NCBI RefSeq assembly: GCF_031845375.1
Contig: NZ_JAVREK010000022.1
Span: 55,242-119,241, forward strand
Length of the DNA stretch: 64,000 bases
Origin: Streptomonospora wellingtoniae
GTDB lineage: Bacteria > Actinomycetota > Actinomycetes > Streptosporangiales > Streptosporangiaceae
Direction: 5' to 3'
Shown: piece after piece, positions 42,375 through 50,460 of the stretch
Layout of the letters: each line of letters opens with the position of its first letter
Numbering within the stretch: position 1 is the first letter of the stretch
Notes under the pieces: model-generated
The model's database searches: none
The model's input: the letters and a program-made list of their open reading frames with translations, nothing else
What the model was told of the DNA's origin: nothing
Program-made: the position numbers and the translations under genes

Positions 42375-44420
42375 CTAGCCGGGGGGCACGACCTCACCGT
42401 AGATCTGCCACTGCCCGCCGGAGCGGATCGCGTCATGGACGCGGTAAGTCACGCCGCGGCCCAGGAGCAGCTCCCGCTCCGCTCCGCCGGCGGCAGCCTT
42501 CTCCACCCACAGGGCCGGGGTTCCCGCGGGGACCCGCAGATGCAGGACCGCTTCCTTCCAGCCGAACACGCCGCCCGGACGGCCCAACGACGTGGACAAG
42601 TATCCCGGGTCGGTGAAGCCGTCGGGATCGTTGCGCATGTTCTGCGGTTCAACGCTGAGGTGGCCGAGTCCCGTTCCGCGCGAGATCACGACGTCTTCCG
42701 GGATCGGGCGGCCTGCCAGCGCCTTGTCGATGTTCTCGATGTCGTGCTCGACCGCTGGGTCGAAGGGACCGCCCTGCCGCAGCTGCCCGTTGATCTCGCG
42801 GTAGGTGGGGTAATGCGGCTTGTCCCGAGTGTAGTCGGTGATCGCCGCACGCTGCTCATAGGGCAGGTTCTCCACGTAGTCGTTCCAGTAGCCCCGTCCG
42901 TACCGACTCGCCTCCGCATTGTTGCTGAACGTTCGGGCGCCATCCGACACGAGCGCTTCGGCACGGTCGATCCGCTGCTCGGGGGAGAGGCTCGTCAGGT
43001 TGTCCGGGGAAGCGGACTCCGCGGGGTCGGACGTGGCGCCGTCCTCCGGCGTCGGATCACCGTCGCCATCCGGAACCCCGTCCCCGTCCGGGGCCGTATG
43101 GCCGTCGCCGTCCGGCGTGCTGTCGCCGTCGGGGACGCCGTCGCTGTTCCCGTTGCCTCCGCCGCTCGGGGTGTTGTCGCCGGCGTCGATCGGGTCGCCG
43201 CCACCGACGGGGGTCGGCTGGGTTTCGAAGCCCTCGGCCTCGTCCAGCGAGTCCTGGATACCGTCGAGCTGCTGCTGGTCGATGTCGAGGTCGTCCAGCT
43301 GGTTCTGCAGGCCCTGGGTGGTCTGCCCAGGGTTGTCGCCCAGCCGGCTCGCGTCCTGGAGGTCGACGTCGGCGTCGGGGCGGTTGGCGTCCACATCCAC
43401 GTCGCCGTTGCCCCCGACCTTGCGCGCCCCCTTGGCCAGCGCCTTGACCACACCGGCACCGCCCACGAACATGCTGCCCACGTTGCAGATCGTCTGCGTG
43501 ATCACATATCCCGGCCGATCGCCCCATTCACGCCAGGGCACGATCGCGTGCGCGAACTCCGTCCAGCCGTTGCCGAGGTTGCTGCCCCACTCGCCCCAAG
43601 AACTGACACCCCACCCGTTCTCCCCGTACAGGCCGACCAGACTGCCCAGGCCGGCCAGGGTGTCGCCCCAGTTGTTCTTGAGATTGCTGCCCCACTCGCT
43701 CCACGAACCGACGCCCCAGCCGTCCTCGCCGTACAACCCGACCAGACTGCCCAGGTCCTCGGCGAAACCGACACCGAAGTCCTTCACACCGTTCCAGGCA
43801 TCCTCATACCAGGGCGCGTCGTACTCCTGCGGCGTCGCCCACGGCGTCTCGATGCCCTTCAGCGCCTCGGTCGTGCCGTGCGCCTCCTCGTTGGGGCCCA
43901 GGTCGGTCTCGCCGCCAGGCTCCTGGGCCACGAACGTGGTGCCGCCGAACAGCGACGTGATCGCGTTGGCGCAGTCGCGCTCGGCGCTCTGGTACTCGAA
44001 CACGGCTTGGAGGATGTCGTTGTTCAGGTCGTTGTGCTCGTTGACCTTGTCCTCGTCCTCGCGCCAGTCGTCGTCGCCCTCGACGTCGGACACGAACGAC
44101 TCGGCGTCGGCCTTCAGCGCCTTGAGCCGCGCCTTGATCGGCCGCACTTCCCCCGCGAACGTGATCAGCGCGGTGCCGACCTTGGTGACGACCCCGTCGA
44201 AGTCGTCGCCTTTCGTGGCGACGGGGTCGATCGCCGCGAACAGCGTCTCCGCCTCCGGGGCGGCGTAGATCCCTTCGAGTCCCTTCCAGGAGGACTTGAT
44301 GTCCTGCCCGGCCTGGGAGACGTCGGTGCCGTCGCTCTTGAGGTTCTCCCCCGCGGTCTCGACCGCGTCGCAGTCGACCTGGGGGACGGGCACCTCGTCT
44401 GGATTGATCACGCCACTCAA
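42375..44420 (-). CDS. T7SS effector with ADP-ribosyltransferase toxin domain
   Basis: A 681-aa modular effector. Residues 1-150 are WXG100-like, with WKG at 45-47 and export signal YQSAE (YxxxE) at 143-147, homologous to the 887-aa effector. A Gly/Trp-rich region follows with a 34-residue tandem repeat (LVGLYGEDGWGVGSW and LVGLYGENGWGVSSW), then an acidic linker of Pro-Asp-Gly-Asp repeats (about 385-450). Residues about 470-681 form an R-S-E class mono-ADP-ribosyltransferase: Arg in DVVISRGTG (about 577), STS in DPGYLSTSLG (about 607) and the ExE pair in GAERELLLGRG (about 647). It would modify a target protein with NAD. The start appears to be TTG, giving the same N-terminus length as its homologue. 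Confidence 0.88.
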   Translation of the reverse strand: MSGVINPDEVPVPQVDCDAVETAGENLKSDGTDVSQAGQDIKSSWKGLEGIYAAPEAETLFAAIDPVATKGDDFDGVVTKVGTALITFAGEVRPIKARLKALKADAESFVSDVEGDDDWREDEDKVNEHNDLNNDILQAVFEYQSAERDCANAITSLFGGTTFVAQEPGGETDLGPNEEAHGTTEALKGIETPWATPQEYDAPWYEDAWNGVKDFGVGFAEDLGSLVGLYGEDGWGVGSWSEWGSNLKNNWGDTLAGLGSLVGLYGENGWGVSSWGEWGSNLGNGWTEFAHAIVPWREWGDRPGYVITQTICNVGSMFVGGAGVVKALAKGARKVGGNGDVDVDANRPDADVDLQDASRLGDNPGQTTQGLQNQLDDLDIDQQQLDGIQDSLDEAEGFETQPTPVGGGDPIDAGDNTPSGGGNGNSDGVPDGDSTPDGDGHTAPDGDGVPDGDGDPTPEDGATSDPAESASPDNLTSLSPEQRIDRAEALVSDGARTFSNNAEASRYGRGYWNDYVENLPYEQRAAITDYTRDKPHYPTYREINGQLRQGGPFDPAVEHDIENIDKALAGRPIPEDVVISRGTGLGHLSVEPQNMRNDPDGFTDPGYLSTSLGRPGGVFGWKEAVLHLRVPAGTPALWVEKAAAGGAERELLLGRGVTYRVHDAIRSGGQWQIYGEVVPPG

Positions 44421-44893
44421 AGCTGCACCGCCGGAACTCGCCGAACCTCGTCACTCACGCGCGCACGACCGCAGGACAGGGGGTCGTCACCAGGAGACCA
44501 CCCACTCCGGGGCTCCCGGTACTGGCCGTTCGTTTCCGGCCAGGAAACTCTGTAGGTCGCGGTCTGCCGATTCCTTCTCTCCACGCCCGCCCTGCCGGAA
44601 CCGGCGCGCGGCCGACGATCCGTCGGCTCGGGCCCGCATCGGGTCGTCCACCGCGCTACCGCAGACACCGCTGCTCTCCGTTCCGTTCGCGCAAGGCAGC
44701 CGCTCCCCTTCGGACATGCACCGCCCGGGGAATGCCGCGAATCACCTGCACTACGCATATCAGGCTTCCTCCGCCGCCACGTCTGCCTCACCTTTCGCAT
44801 CCGCGAACCAGCACCCCCGCATGCCACCGAACGCCACCAATAAGATCCGGAGGGTGAAATAGCACCAGCAGGTCGACGAGAGTAGGTACGCGG
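44421..44893. other. Intergenic region between effector and geosmin synthase genes
   Basis: 473 bp without a supported gene. It must hold divergent promoters for the ADP-ribosyltransferase effector (minus) and geosmin synthase (plus). The last 100 bp before 44894 are richer in A/T. No repeats or RNA are recognised. Confidence 0.4.
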
Positions 44894-47155
44894 ATGGACG
44901 CGTTCACACTGCCCGACTTCTACCTGTCGCACCCGGCCCGGATCAATCGGCACGTCGAGCGGTCCCGCCGGCACACGATGGAATGGGCGCGGCGGATGGG
45001 CATGCTCGACACCCCGGCGCCCCGAGGCGGACTGGTGTGGGACGAGCACGACCTCGCCGTCATGGACTACGCACTGCTGTGCGCCTACACCCATCCCGAC
45101 TGCGACGGATCCACCCTCGACCTGGTCACCGACTGGTACGTCTGGGTGTTCTTCTTCGACGACCACTTCCTGGAGATGTTCAAGTACACCGGCGACCTCG
45201 CCGGCGGCCAGGACTACGTCGACGGCCTCGAACGCTTCATGACCGCCGACGGCGAGGACCCGCCCGAGCCCGCCAACGCCGCGGAGGCGGGGCTGCGCGA
45301 CCTCTGGCAGCGCACGGTGCCGCACATGTCCGACGACTGGCGCCGGCGCTTCATCCTCAGCACGCACAACCTGATGGTCGAATCCATGTGGGAGCTCGAC
45401 AACATCAACCGCAACCGGGTCGCCAACCCGATCGAGTACATCCAGATGCGCCGCCGGGTCGGCGGAGCGCCGTGGTCGGCCAACCTGGTCGAGGTCGCCG
45501 CGGGCGCCGAGGTCCCGCCGCAGCTCGCGGGCTCGCGGCCGATCTCCGTTCTCGTCGACACCTTCGCCGACGCCGTGCACCTGCGCAACGACCTGTTCTC
45601 CTACCAGCGCGAGGTCCGCGAGGAGGGCGAGAACTCCAACGCCGTACTCGTCCTGGAGCGGTTCTTCGACTGCTCCACACAGGAGGCCGCCGAGCTGGTC
45701 AACGACCTGCTCACCTCGCGGATGCTGCAGTTCGAGGACACCGCCCTGGTCGAGACCCCCGCGCTGATGGCCGAGCACGGCCTGCCGCCGGACCAGCAGG
45801 CGGCCGTCGCCGCGTTCGCCAAGGGACTGCAGGACTGGCAGGCGGGCGGCCACGAATGGCACGCCCGCTCCAGCCGGTACATGAACAACGGCGCAACCGC
45901 GCGCTCGGGCGGTCTCGCCGGACCGACCGGCCTGGGCACCTCGGCCGCGCGCCCGGCCCTGTCCTCCGTCGAGCCGGGCCTGCGCCGCAGGTCGCGTCAG
46001 CACGCCCAGCCGCTGCTCCCGCAGGTCGGCGAGCTGCAATGCGAACCGATGTACATGCCCTTCCCCCTCGTCCGCAGCCCGCACCTGGACGACGCCCGCG
46101 CCTACGCGGTGGGCTGGGCCCGCGACATGGGGATGCTGGAGCGCGTACCCGGCACCGACACCGGCGCGGTCTGGAGCGAGCAGGACTTCATCGACCTCGA
46201 CCTCGCCTACTGCGCGTCGATGATCCACGCCGACGCCGCACGGGAGCAGCTCTACCTCTCCAGCGACTGGCTGGCCTGGGGCACCTACGGCGACGACGCC
46301 TATCCCAAGTGGTTCGGCGCCACCCGGAACCTCGAAGCCGCCAAGGTCCAGACCGAGCGGCTGCCGCTGTTCATGCCGCTGGAGACCGAGGAGGATCAAG
46401 CCCCCGAGCCGGCCAATCCGCTCGAACGGGGCCTGGCCGACCTGTGGCTGCGCACCGCGGGTCCGATGAAACCCGAGGCGCGCCGCAGCTTCCGAGCCGC
46501 GGTGCAGACCATGGTCGAAAGCTGGCTGTGGGAGCTGCACAATCAGGCGCTGAACCGCGTTCCCGATCCCGTCGACTACATCGAGATGCGCCGGCGCACC
46601 TTCGGCTCGGACATGACCATCGGACTCTCGCGCCTCGCGCACGACGAGGAGATCCCCGAGGGGATCTACGGGACTCGTACGCTGCGCGAGCTCGAAACCG
46701 CCGCGCAGGACTACGCGTGCTTCCTGAATGACCTGTACTCCTACCAGAAGGAGATCGAGTTCGAGGGCGAGGTCCACAACATGGTCCTGGTCACGGAGAA
46801 CTTCCTCGACACCGGCCGCGAGACCGCGCGCGACATCGTCGTCGACCTCGCGCGCGCCCGCATGGAGCAGTTCGAGCACATCCTTGCCACCGGCCTCCCT
46901 GACCTCCTCGACGCCTGGAGGCTCGACGACCGCGCCCGCGCGATCATCACCGGCCACGCCGAGGGGCTCAAGTACTGGATGTCGGGGATCTTGGAGTGGC
47001 ACCGCGCGTGCCTCCGCTACAAGGGCGACTACCTGCGGCGCAAGCACGCCCCGGATCCGAGGACGGGGTTCTCGTGGGGGCCGACCGGGCTGGGGACGTC
47101 GGCGGCCCGTCTGGGGCGGTCACCGTCGACCGCCGCGGGGGGTGTTCGGAGCTGA
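44894..47155 (+). CDS. Germacradienol/geosmin synthase
   Basis: A 753-aa bifunctional terpene synthase. The N-terminal class I domain (about 1-340) turns farnesyl diphosphate into germacradienol and germacrene D, with the metal motif FFFDDHFLE (about 89) and NSE motif NDLFSYQRE (about 233). The C-terminal domain (about 375-745) makes geosmin from germacradienol, with GTYGDDAYPKW as the first motif (family usually DDYYP) and NDLYSYQKE as the NSE motif. Each half ends with the conserved GPTGLGTSAAR signature. Length fits the family. It stands alone between T7SS genes on the opposite strand. Confidence 0.95.
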   Translation: MDAFTLPDFYLSHPARINRHVERSRRHTMEWARRMGMLDTPAPRGGLVWDEHDLAVMDYALLCAYTHPDCDGSTLDLVTDWYVWVFFFDDHFLEMFKYTGDLAGGQDYVDGLERFMTADGEDPPEPANAAEAGLRDLWQRTVPHMSDDWRRRFILSTHNLMVESMWELDNINRNRVANPIEYIQMRRRVGGAPWSANLVEVAAGAEVPPQLAGSRPISVLVDTFADAVHLRNDLFSYQREVREEGENSNAVLVLERFFDCSTQEAAELVNDLLTSRMLQFEDTALVETPALMAEHGLPPDQQAAVAAFAKGLQDWQAGGHEWHARSSRYMNNGATARSGGLAGPTGLGTSAARPALSSVEPGLRRRSRQHAQPLLPQVGELQCEPMYMPFPLVRSPHLDDARAYAVGWARDMGMLERVPGTDTGAVWSEQDFIDLDLAYCASMIHADAAREQLYLSSDWLAWGTYGDDAYPKWFGATRNLEAAKVQTERLPLFMPLETEEDQAPEPANPLERGLADLWLRTAGPMKPEARRSFRAAVQTMVESWLWELHNQALNRVPDPVDYIEMRRRTFGSDMTIGLSRLAHDEEIPEGIYGTRTLRELETAAQDYACFLNDLYSYQKEIEFEGEVHNMVLVTENFLDTGRETARDIVVDLARARMEQFEHILATGLPDLLDAWRLDDRARAIITGHAEGLKYWMSGILEWHRACLRYKGDYLRRKHAPDPRTGFSWGPTGLGTSAARLGRSPSTAAGGVRS

Positions 47156-47210
47156 CCCGGTGCGCGGGCGGGGCCGGGCCCCGCTGCCCAGGCGGGCGGC
47201 CGCCCGCCGG

Positions 47211-47552
47211 CTACAGGCCGAGTTCCTCGATGCTCCCGGCGTTGCTCTGGGCGTCGGACGCCATCGTCAGGTTGCCGTCGAGATAGGCGGAGGTGGCGTC
47301 GACGCAGCCCTTGATGCAACTGCCGCTCTTGAGCACCATCTCCTCCAGCGAAGGACCGTACTCGCCGACGAACTCCTCGAGCGCGGTGCCGATGGGGCCG
47401 CTGGCGGCAGCCGTCCCGGCGTCGCCCACGTGGCCGCCGAACGTCTCGATCTTGGCGACCAGGCCGCCTTCGCCGTCCCCGCCGTTGACATGTCCGCCGA
47501 CGGTCTGCATGACGCCGCTGACCTCGGGGGCCTGGATATCCCAGCCGCTCAT
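47211..47552 (-). CDS. DUF6507-like small T7SS-associated helical protein
   Basis: A 113-aa protein, clear paralogue of 28589-28924: SGWDIQAPEVSGVMQTVGGH at the start, SGPIGTALEEFVGEYGPSLE in the middle and DAQSNAGSIEELGL at the end. Two Cys (GSCIKGC) are private to this copy. It is WXG-protein-like in size and helicity, with no signal peptide. ATG at 47552 with GGGAGG. It is transcribed with the 47575 gene, towards the ADP-ribosyltransferase effector, from which the geosmin synthase now separates it. Confidence 0.75.
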   Translation of the reverse strand: MSGWDIQAPEVSGVMQTVGGHVNGGDGEGGLVAKIETFGGHVGDAGTAAASGPIGTALEEFVGEYGPSLEEMVLKSGSCIKGCVDATSAYLDGNLTMASDAQSNAGSIEELGL

Positions 47553-47574
47553 CAGCCTGTTCCCTCCCGTCCTC

Positions 47575-48081
47575 TCAGCGCCGGTCTCGGATGCTTGGGC
47601 GTTCGCCGTACGCGTTCGGTTCCACCGTTCGGCCGCTCGCGCTCCGGCCGGTCTCGGCCGACTCCGGCCGCGCGGACGGCGCAGAGCCCTCGGCACCCTC
47701 GCGGCTTCCGGTCCGACCTGCGGAGAAGCGGTCGGCACGGAAGACGGAGGGGTGCTGCACCGGGTGTTGGCCGATTTCGGCCATCCGCAGGTCCGCGACC
47801 TGGCGTGCGAGCTTGGTGAGGCTGTCGTCGATCTGCTCCGCCCCCAGCTTGACCTGGGACGCCAGCCTCCTGGTCGAGGCCTTCAGGCGCGCCTGCGGGT
47901 CCTGGTCGGCATCGCGGCCGGCCTCGGCCTCGTCGTCGGGGCCGGTGTTCTCGTCGTGCTCCGCCGCCTCGGGCGCGTCGTCGGCGACGGGCTCCGCGGA
48001 CGGTTCCCCGCCCGGATGGGCGAAGGCCTCGGTACCGTCCTCAGCGGGCGGTTCGGCTGGATCGACGTGTCCGAACTTCAT
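47575..48081 (-). CDS. T7SS-associated coiled-coil protein, unknown
   Basis: A 168-aa protein. An acidic, Pro/Ala/Asp-rich N-terminal half (FGHVDPAEPPAEDGTEAFAH) is followed by an amphipathic helix at about 72-105 (ARLKASTRRLASQVKLGAEQ, then IDDSLTKLARQVADLRMAEI) and a basic disordered tail. The ATG at 48081 has GGGGGAG 7 nt upstream, better than the ATG ten codons earlier. No family is recognised. It lies 22 bp before the DUF6507-like gene, so it is probably a partner in the same operon, divergent from the Esx-like genes. Confidence 0.6.
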   Translation of the reverse strand: MKFGHVDPAEPPAEDGTEAFAHPGGEPSAEPVADDAPEAAEHDENTGPDDEAEAGRDADQDPQARLKASTRRLASQVKLGAEQIDDSLTKLARQVADLRMAEIGQHPVQHPSVFRADRFSAGRTGSREGAEGSAPSARPESAETGRSASGRTVEPNAYGERPSIRDRR

Positions 48082-48268
48082 GCTGTCGCTCCCCCCGAGA
48101 AGGTGCTTCACCGACCCACGGCAGCCGACTGCCGATCGCCATTATGACCCATATAATTATCCGGCGGTTCCTCCCTCTTTACCGTCTACTCCGGATCGCC
48201 GGAACCGGCGACCCGGCGGAGGCGTCCAACCGCGGAAGACAGCAGGTAACCGAGGAGCAGGTGAACAG

Positions 48269-48604
48269 ATGTCACGTTGGGACTTCGGCGATCAGACCCT
48301 GACCACCCTGACCCGCAACACGTCGGGCACGGGCGACGAGCTCAGCAGCCTGATCACCCAGCTGATCGACGCCGCCGAGCCCCTGGCCAACCGGTTCAAC
48401 GGCGCCGGCAAGGCCGCGTTCGACTCGTTCAAGAGCCGCGCCGACACGATCACGGCCGAGCTCAACGCCGGCCTGACCAACATCAACACGGGCCAGGGCG
48501 GCATGCAGCAGGCCTTCATGTCCGGCAACCAGACCATGGCCGACGACGCCAACCAGAACATGGGCGCGGCGAACTTCGACGCCGCCAAGTTCCGCACGGC
48601 CTGA
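48269..48604 (+). CDS. Esx/WXG100-like secreted protein 1
   Basis: A 111-aa two-helix protein of the ESAT-6-like superfamily: helix 1 DQTLTTLTRNTSGTGDELSS, turn ANRFNGAGKAAFDSFKSRAD (NGxG with the conserved following Phe, in place of WxG), helix 2 ITAELNAGLTNINTGQGGMQ. It should form a heterodimer with the next gene product and be exported by the T7SS. ATG with GAGGAG. It starts the 48269-56092 plus-strand cluster and is divergent from the 47575 gene. Confidence 0.85.
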   Translation: MSRWDFGDQTLTTLTRNTSGTGDELSSLITQLIDAAEPLANRFNGAGKAAFDSFKSRADTITAELNAGLTNINTGQGGMQQAFMSGNQTMADDANQNMGAANFDAAKFRTA

Positions 48605-48631
48605 CCCGGCAGCGGCTGAGGAGGACCCCAC

Positions 48632-48934
48632 ATGTCCATGGGACGCAACAGTTACGACCTGGGCGCCTCGGGCGAGGCGCAGACCAACATCCACGCGGTG
48701 ATGACCCGCCTGGAGAGCCTGATCGGCGAGCACCAGGGCGACGTGACCTCCGCGATGGCGGACTTCATCGCCGACGGCGTCGACGAGGAGTACAACGCCA
48801 AGGAGCAGAAGTGGCACGACGCCGCCCAGGAGGTCCGTGAGATCATCCGGCTGGTGCGCACGACACTGGAGAACAACGACGAGACCGCCCAGACCTCGCT
48901 GTCTCGCGCGAGCACGGCCGTTCAGAGCATCTGA
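48632..48934 (+). CDS. Esx/WXG100-like secreted protein 2
   Basis: A 100-aa ESAT-6-like protein: helix 1 GEAQTNIHAVMTRLESLIGE, turn region ADGVDEEYNAKEQKWHDAAQ (with a YNAKE, YxxxE-type motif and a conserved Trp), helix 2 EVREIIRLVRTTLENNDETA. It lies 27 bp after the first Esx-like gene, with GAGGAGG upstream. The pair is the expected heterodimeric substrate of the EccC/EccD machinery. Confidence 0.85.
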   Translation: MSMGRNSYDLGASGEAQTNIHAVMTRLESLIGEHQGDVTSAMADFIADGVDEEYNAKEQKWHDAAQEVREIIRLVRTTLENNDETAQTSLSRASTAVQSI

Positions 48935-49276
48935 CCGGGTCCGGCCCCGCAGGCACCCGCCTGCCCATCGGCGACCGCCGCGGCGCGCCAGCGCAGCCTC
49001 ATCCGGCCCCTGCCCCTTCGGCCTTCCGGGGCGCCCGGCGCGCCGACGCCGTGTGCACCCCGTCCGGAACCGCGTCGACCGGCCGCCGCCGAGCACCGTT
49101 CGGCGCGGCCACCGCACCGCCTCTGCCGCGCGCACCCGCCCCAGGGGCGCGCGGCTCGGTATGCACCCCCTGCCCGTAACCTTGCGGGTGCCCTCTTCGT
49201 ACGCCGTGCGACCGCCACGCGGGCCCCTCCCGCGACCACGGACCGTATCCGCAGCCCGCTCCGCAAAGGAGGCTTG
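48935..49276. other. Intergenic region after the esx pair
   Basis: 342 bp without a supported gene. It is GC-rich, with no clear promoter or terminator hairpin. It ends with the strong AAAGGAGG ribosome site of the next gene. Confidence 0.35.
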
Positions 49277-50374
49277 ATGGCCCGCGACTACGACAGCCAG
49301 TTGCTGGAGTCCGTCGCCGTGCGCCGCAAGCGGCTCCGGGAGGCGGTCCTGTTCGGTCCGCAGCGCACGCGCCGCAGGCTCGACGAGAACATCGCCAAGA
49401 TCATCGCGGGGCTGGTGGTCTCCGCCGTCGCGTGCGCGGGCAGCGTGGGGTGGTCGTTCCTGCAGAACCAGCTCAGCAGCCAGGAGGAGGCCGCCCAGGC
49501 GCAGGAGAGGGTCCAGTCCCCGCCTCCGCCCGCACCGTCGGCGCCCGTGCCGGCCGACTGGGTGGGCGCCGAGGTCACCATGGACATGCTCGCCGCCCAA
49601 CTCGACAGCGCGGGGGTGCCGCCCGAGCTCTACGTGCTGCCTGACGAGGCGCGGCCCGCGGCGGGCACCGCGACCAGCTACTTCCTTCTCACCGAGAGCG
49701 AACGTGGCTACTCTGCGGGCATCGTCGAATACGAGCAGGGCCGCACCGGGGCGGACTTCCCCACCGAGGACGAGGCCGCCCGCTGGCTCTACGGCGAGCT
49801 CGTCCTCGTCGACGCCGATCCCCGGCCCCTCGGCACCTCCGAGGAGGACAAGGCCGCGAAGCGGACCGCGAAGCTCGCAGACGACGCCCGTGCGAAGATC
49901 CGCCAGGGCAGCGGCGACAGCGTCAATACCCTGCTGAAACCGGGCATGCTCGTGGACACCTTCGGCCAAGAGGGCGGCTCGCTGCTCTTCCCCGACGGCC
50001 AGCCCTTCCGCGAGCGCGGCCTGCCCGACATCGCCCGCCCCTCGGCAGCGTCCGACACCAGTCCCGCGCCCGACACCTCGCCCTCCGGCGCACCCGCGCA
50101 GACTCCGTCCGCGCCCTCGGAGAGCGCGGACGCCGGTGCGGGTGCCGAAGCGGATGCGGACTCCGCCTCCGGCGGGTACCACCGATACCGTGTGACGCAC
50201 CCCTTCAAGGTCGACGCTTCGCTGTCCCCCAGCGAGGGCGCCAACCCGGGCGGAGGCGTCAGGTTCACCATCGAGGCCGGCGGTTTCGTCCAGCCTCCGG
50301 CGCTATTGAGTATCCGCTGGCTGCTGGGCAACGGCTACCTCGAACGAGTCGAGGCGAGCGAGGTGCCCGCCTGA
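49277..50374 (+). CDS. Membrane-anchored TNT-domain protein of the T7SS locus
   Basis: A 365-aa protein. A basic N-terminus (AVRRKRLREAVLFGPQRTRR) precedes one membrane helix at about 41-62 (IIAGLVVSAVACAGSVGWSF), a Pro-rich stalk, and an extracytoplasmic region. Its end carries the landmarks of the tuberculosis necrotizing toxin (TNT, NAD glycohydrolase) fold: VDTFGQEGGSLLFPDGQPFR (about 226-246), RERGLPD, YHRYRVTHPFKV (about 301), NPGGGVRF (about 323) and LLGNGYLERV. Between them is an Ala/Ser/Pro-rich insert (about 252-300). The family motif is usually GGGTQ; here the Gln position is Arg, so activity may be lost. A second domain (about 85-190) is unrecognised. Confidence 0.7.
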   Translation: MARDYDSQLLESVAVRRKRLREAVLFGPQRTRRRLDENIAKIIAGLVVSAVACAGSVGWSFLQNQLSSQEEAAQAQERVQSPPPPAPSAPVPADWVGAEVTMDMLAAQLDSAGVPPELYVLPDEARPAAGTATSYFLLTESERGYSAGIVEYEQGRTGADFPTEDEAARWLYGELVLVDADPRPLGTSEEDKAAKRTAKLADDARAKIRQGSGDSVNTLLKPGMLVDTFGQEGGSLLFPDGQPFRERGLPDIARPSAASDTSPAPDTSPSGAPAQTPSAPSESADAGAGAEADADSASGGYHRYRVTHPFKVDASLSPSEGANPGGGVRFTIEAGGFVQPPALLSIRWLLGNGYLERVEASEVPA

Positions 50375-50460
50375 CCGCTGCCGCGACCGCGGCGCCGCAC
50401 CCCCAAGCTCCCGCGCCGGACGCGGGGCACCGCAGCGAAGTAGTGATGGGAAAGGGCTCG

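Noticed and set aside
44296..44862. Plus-strand frame between effector and geosmin synthase
   Set aside because: It overlaps the effector N-terminus antisense, with a Ser/Arg/Pro-rich product and no ribosome site.
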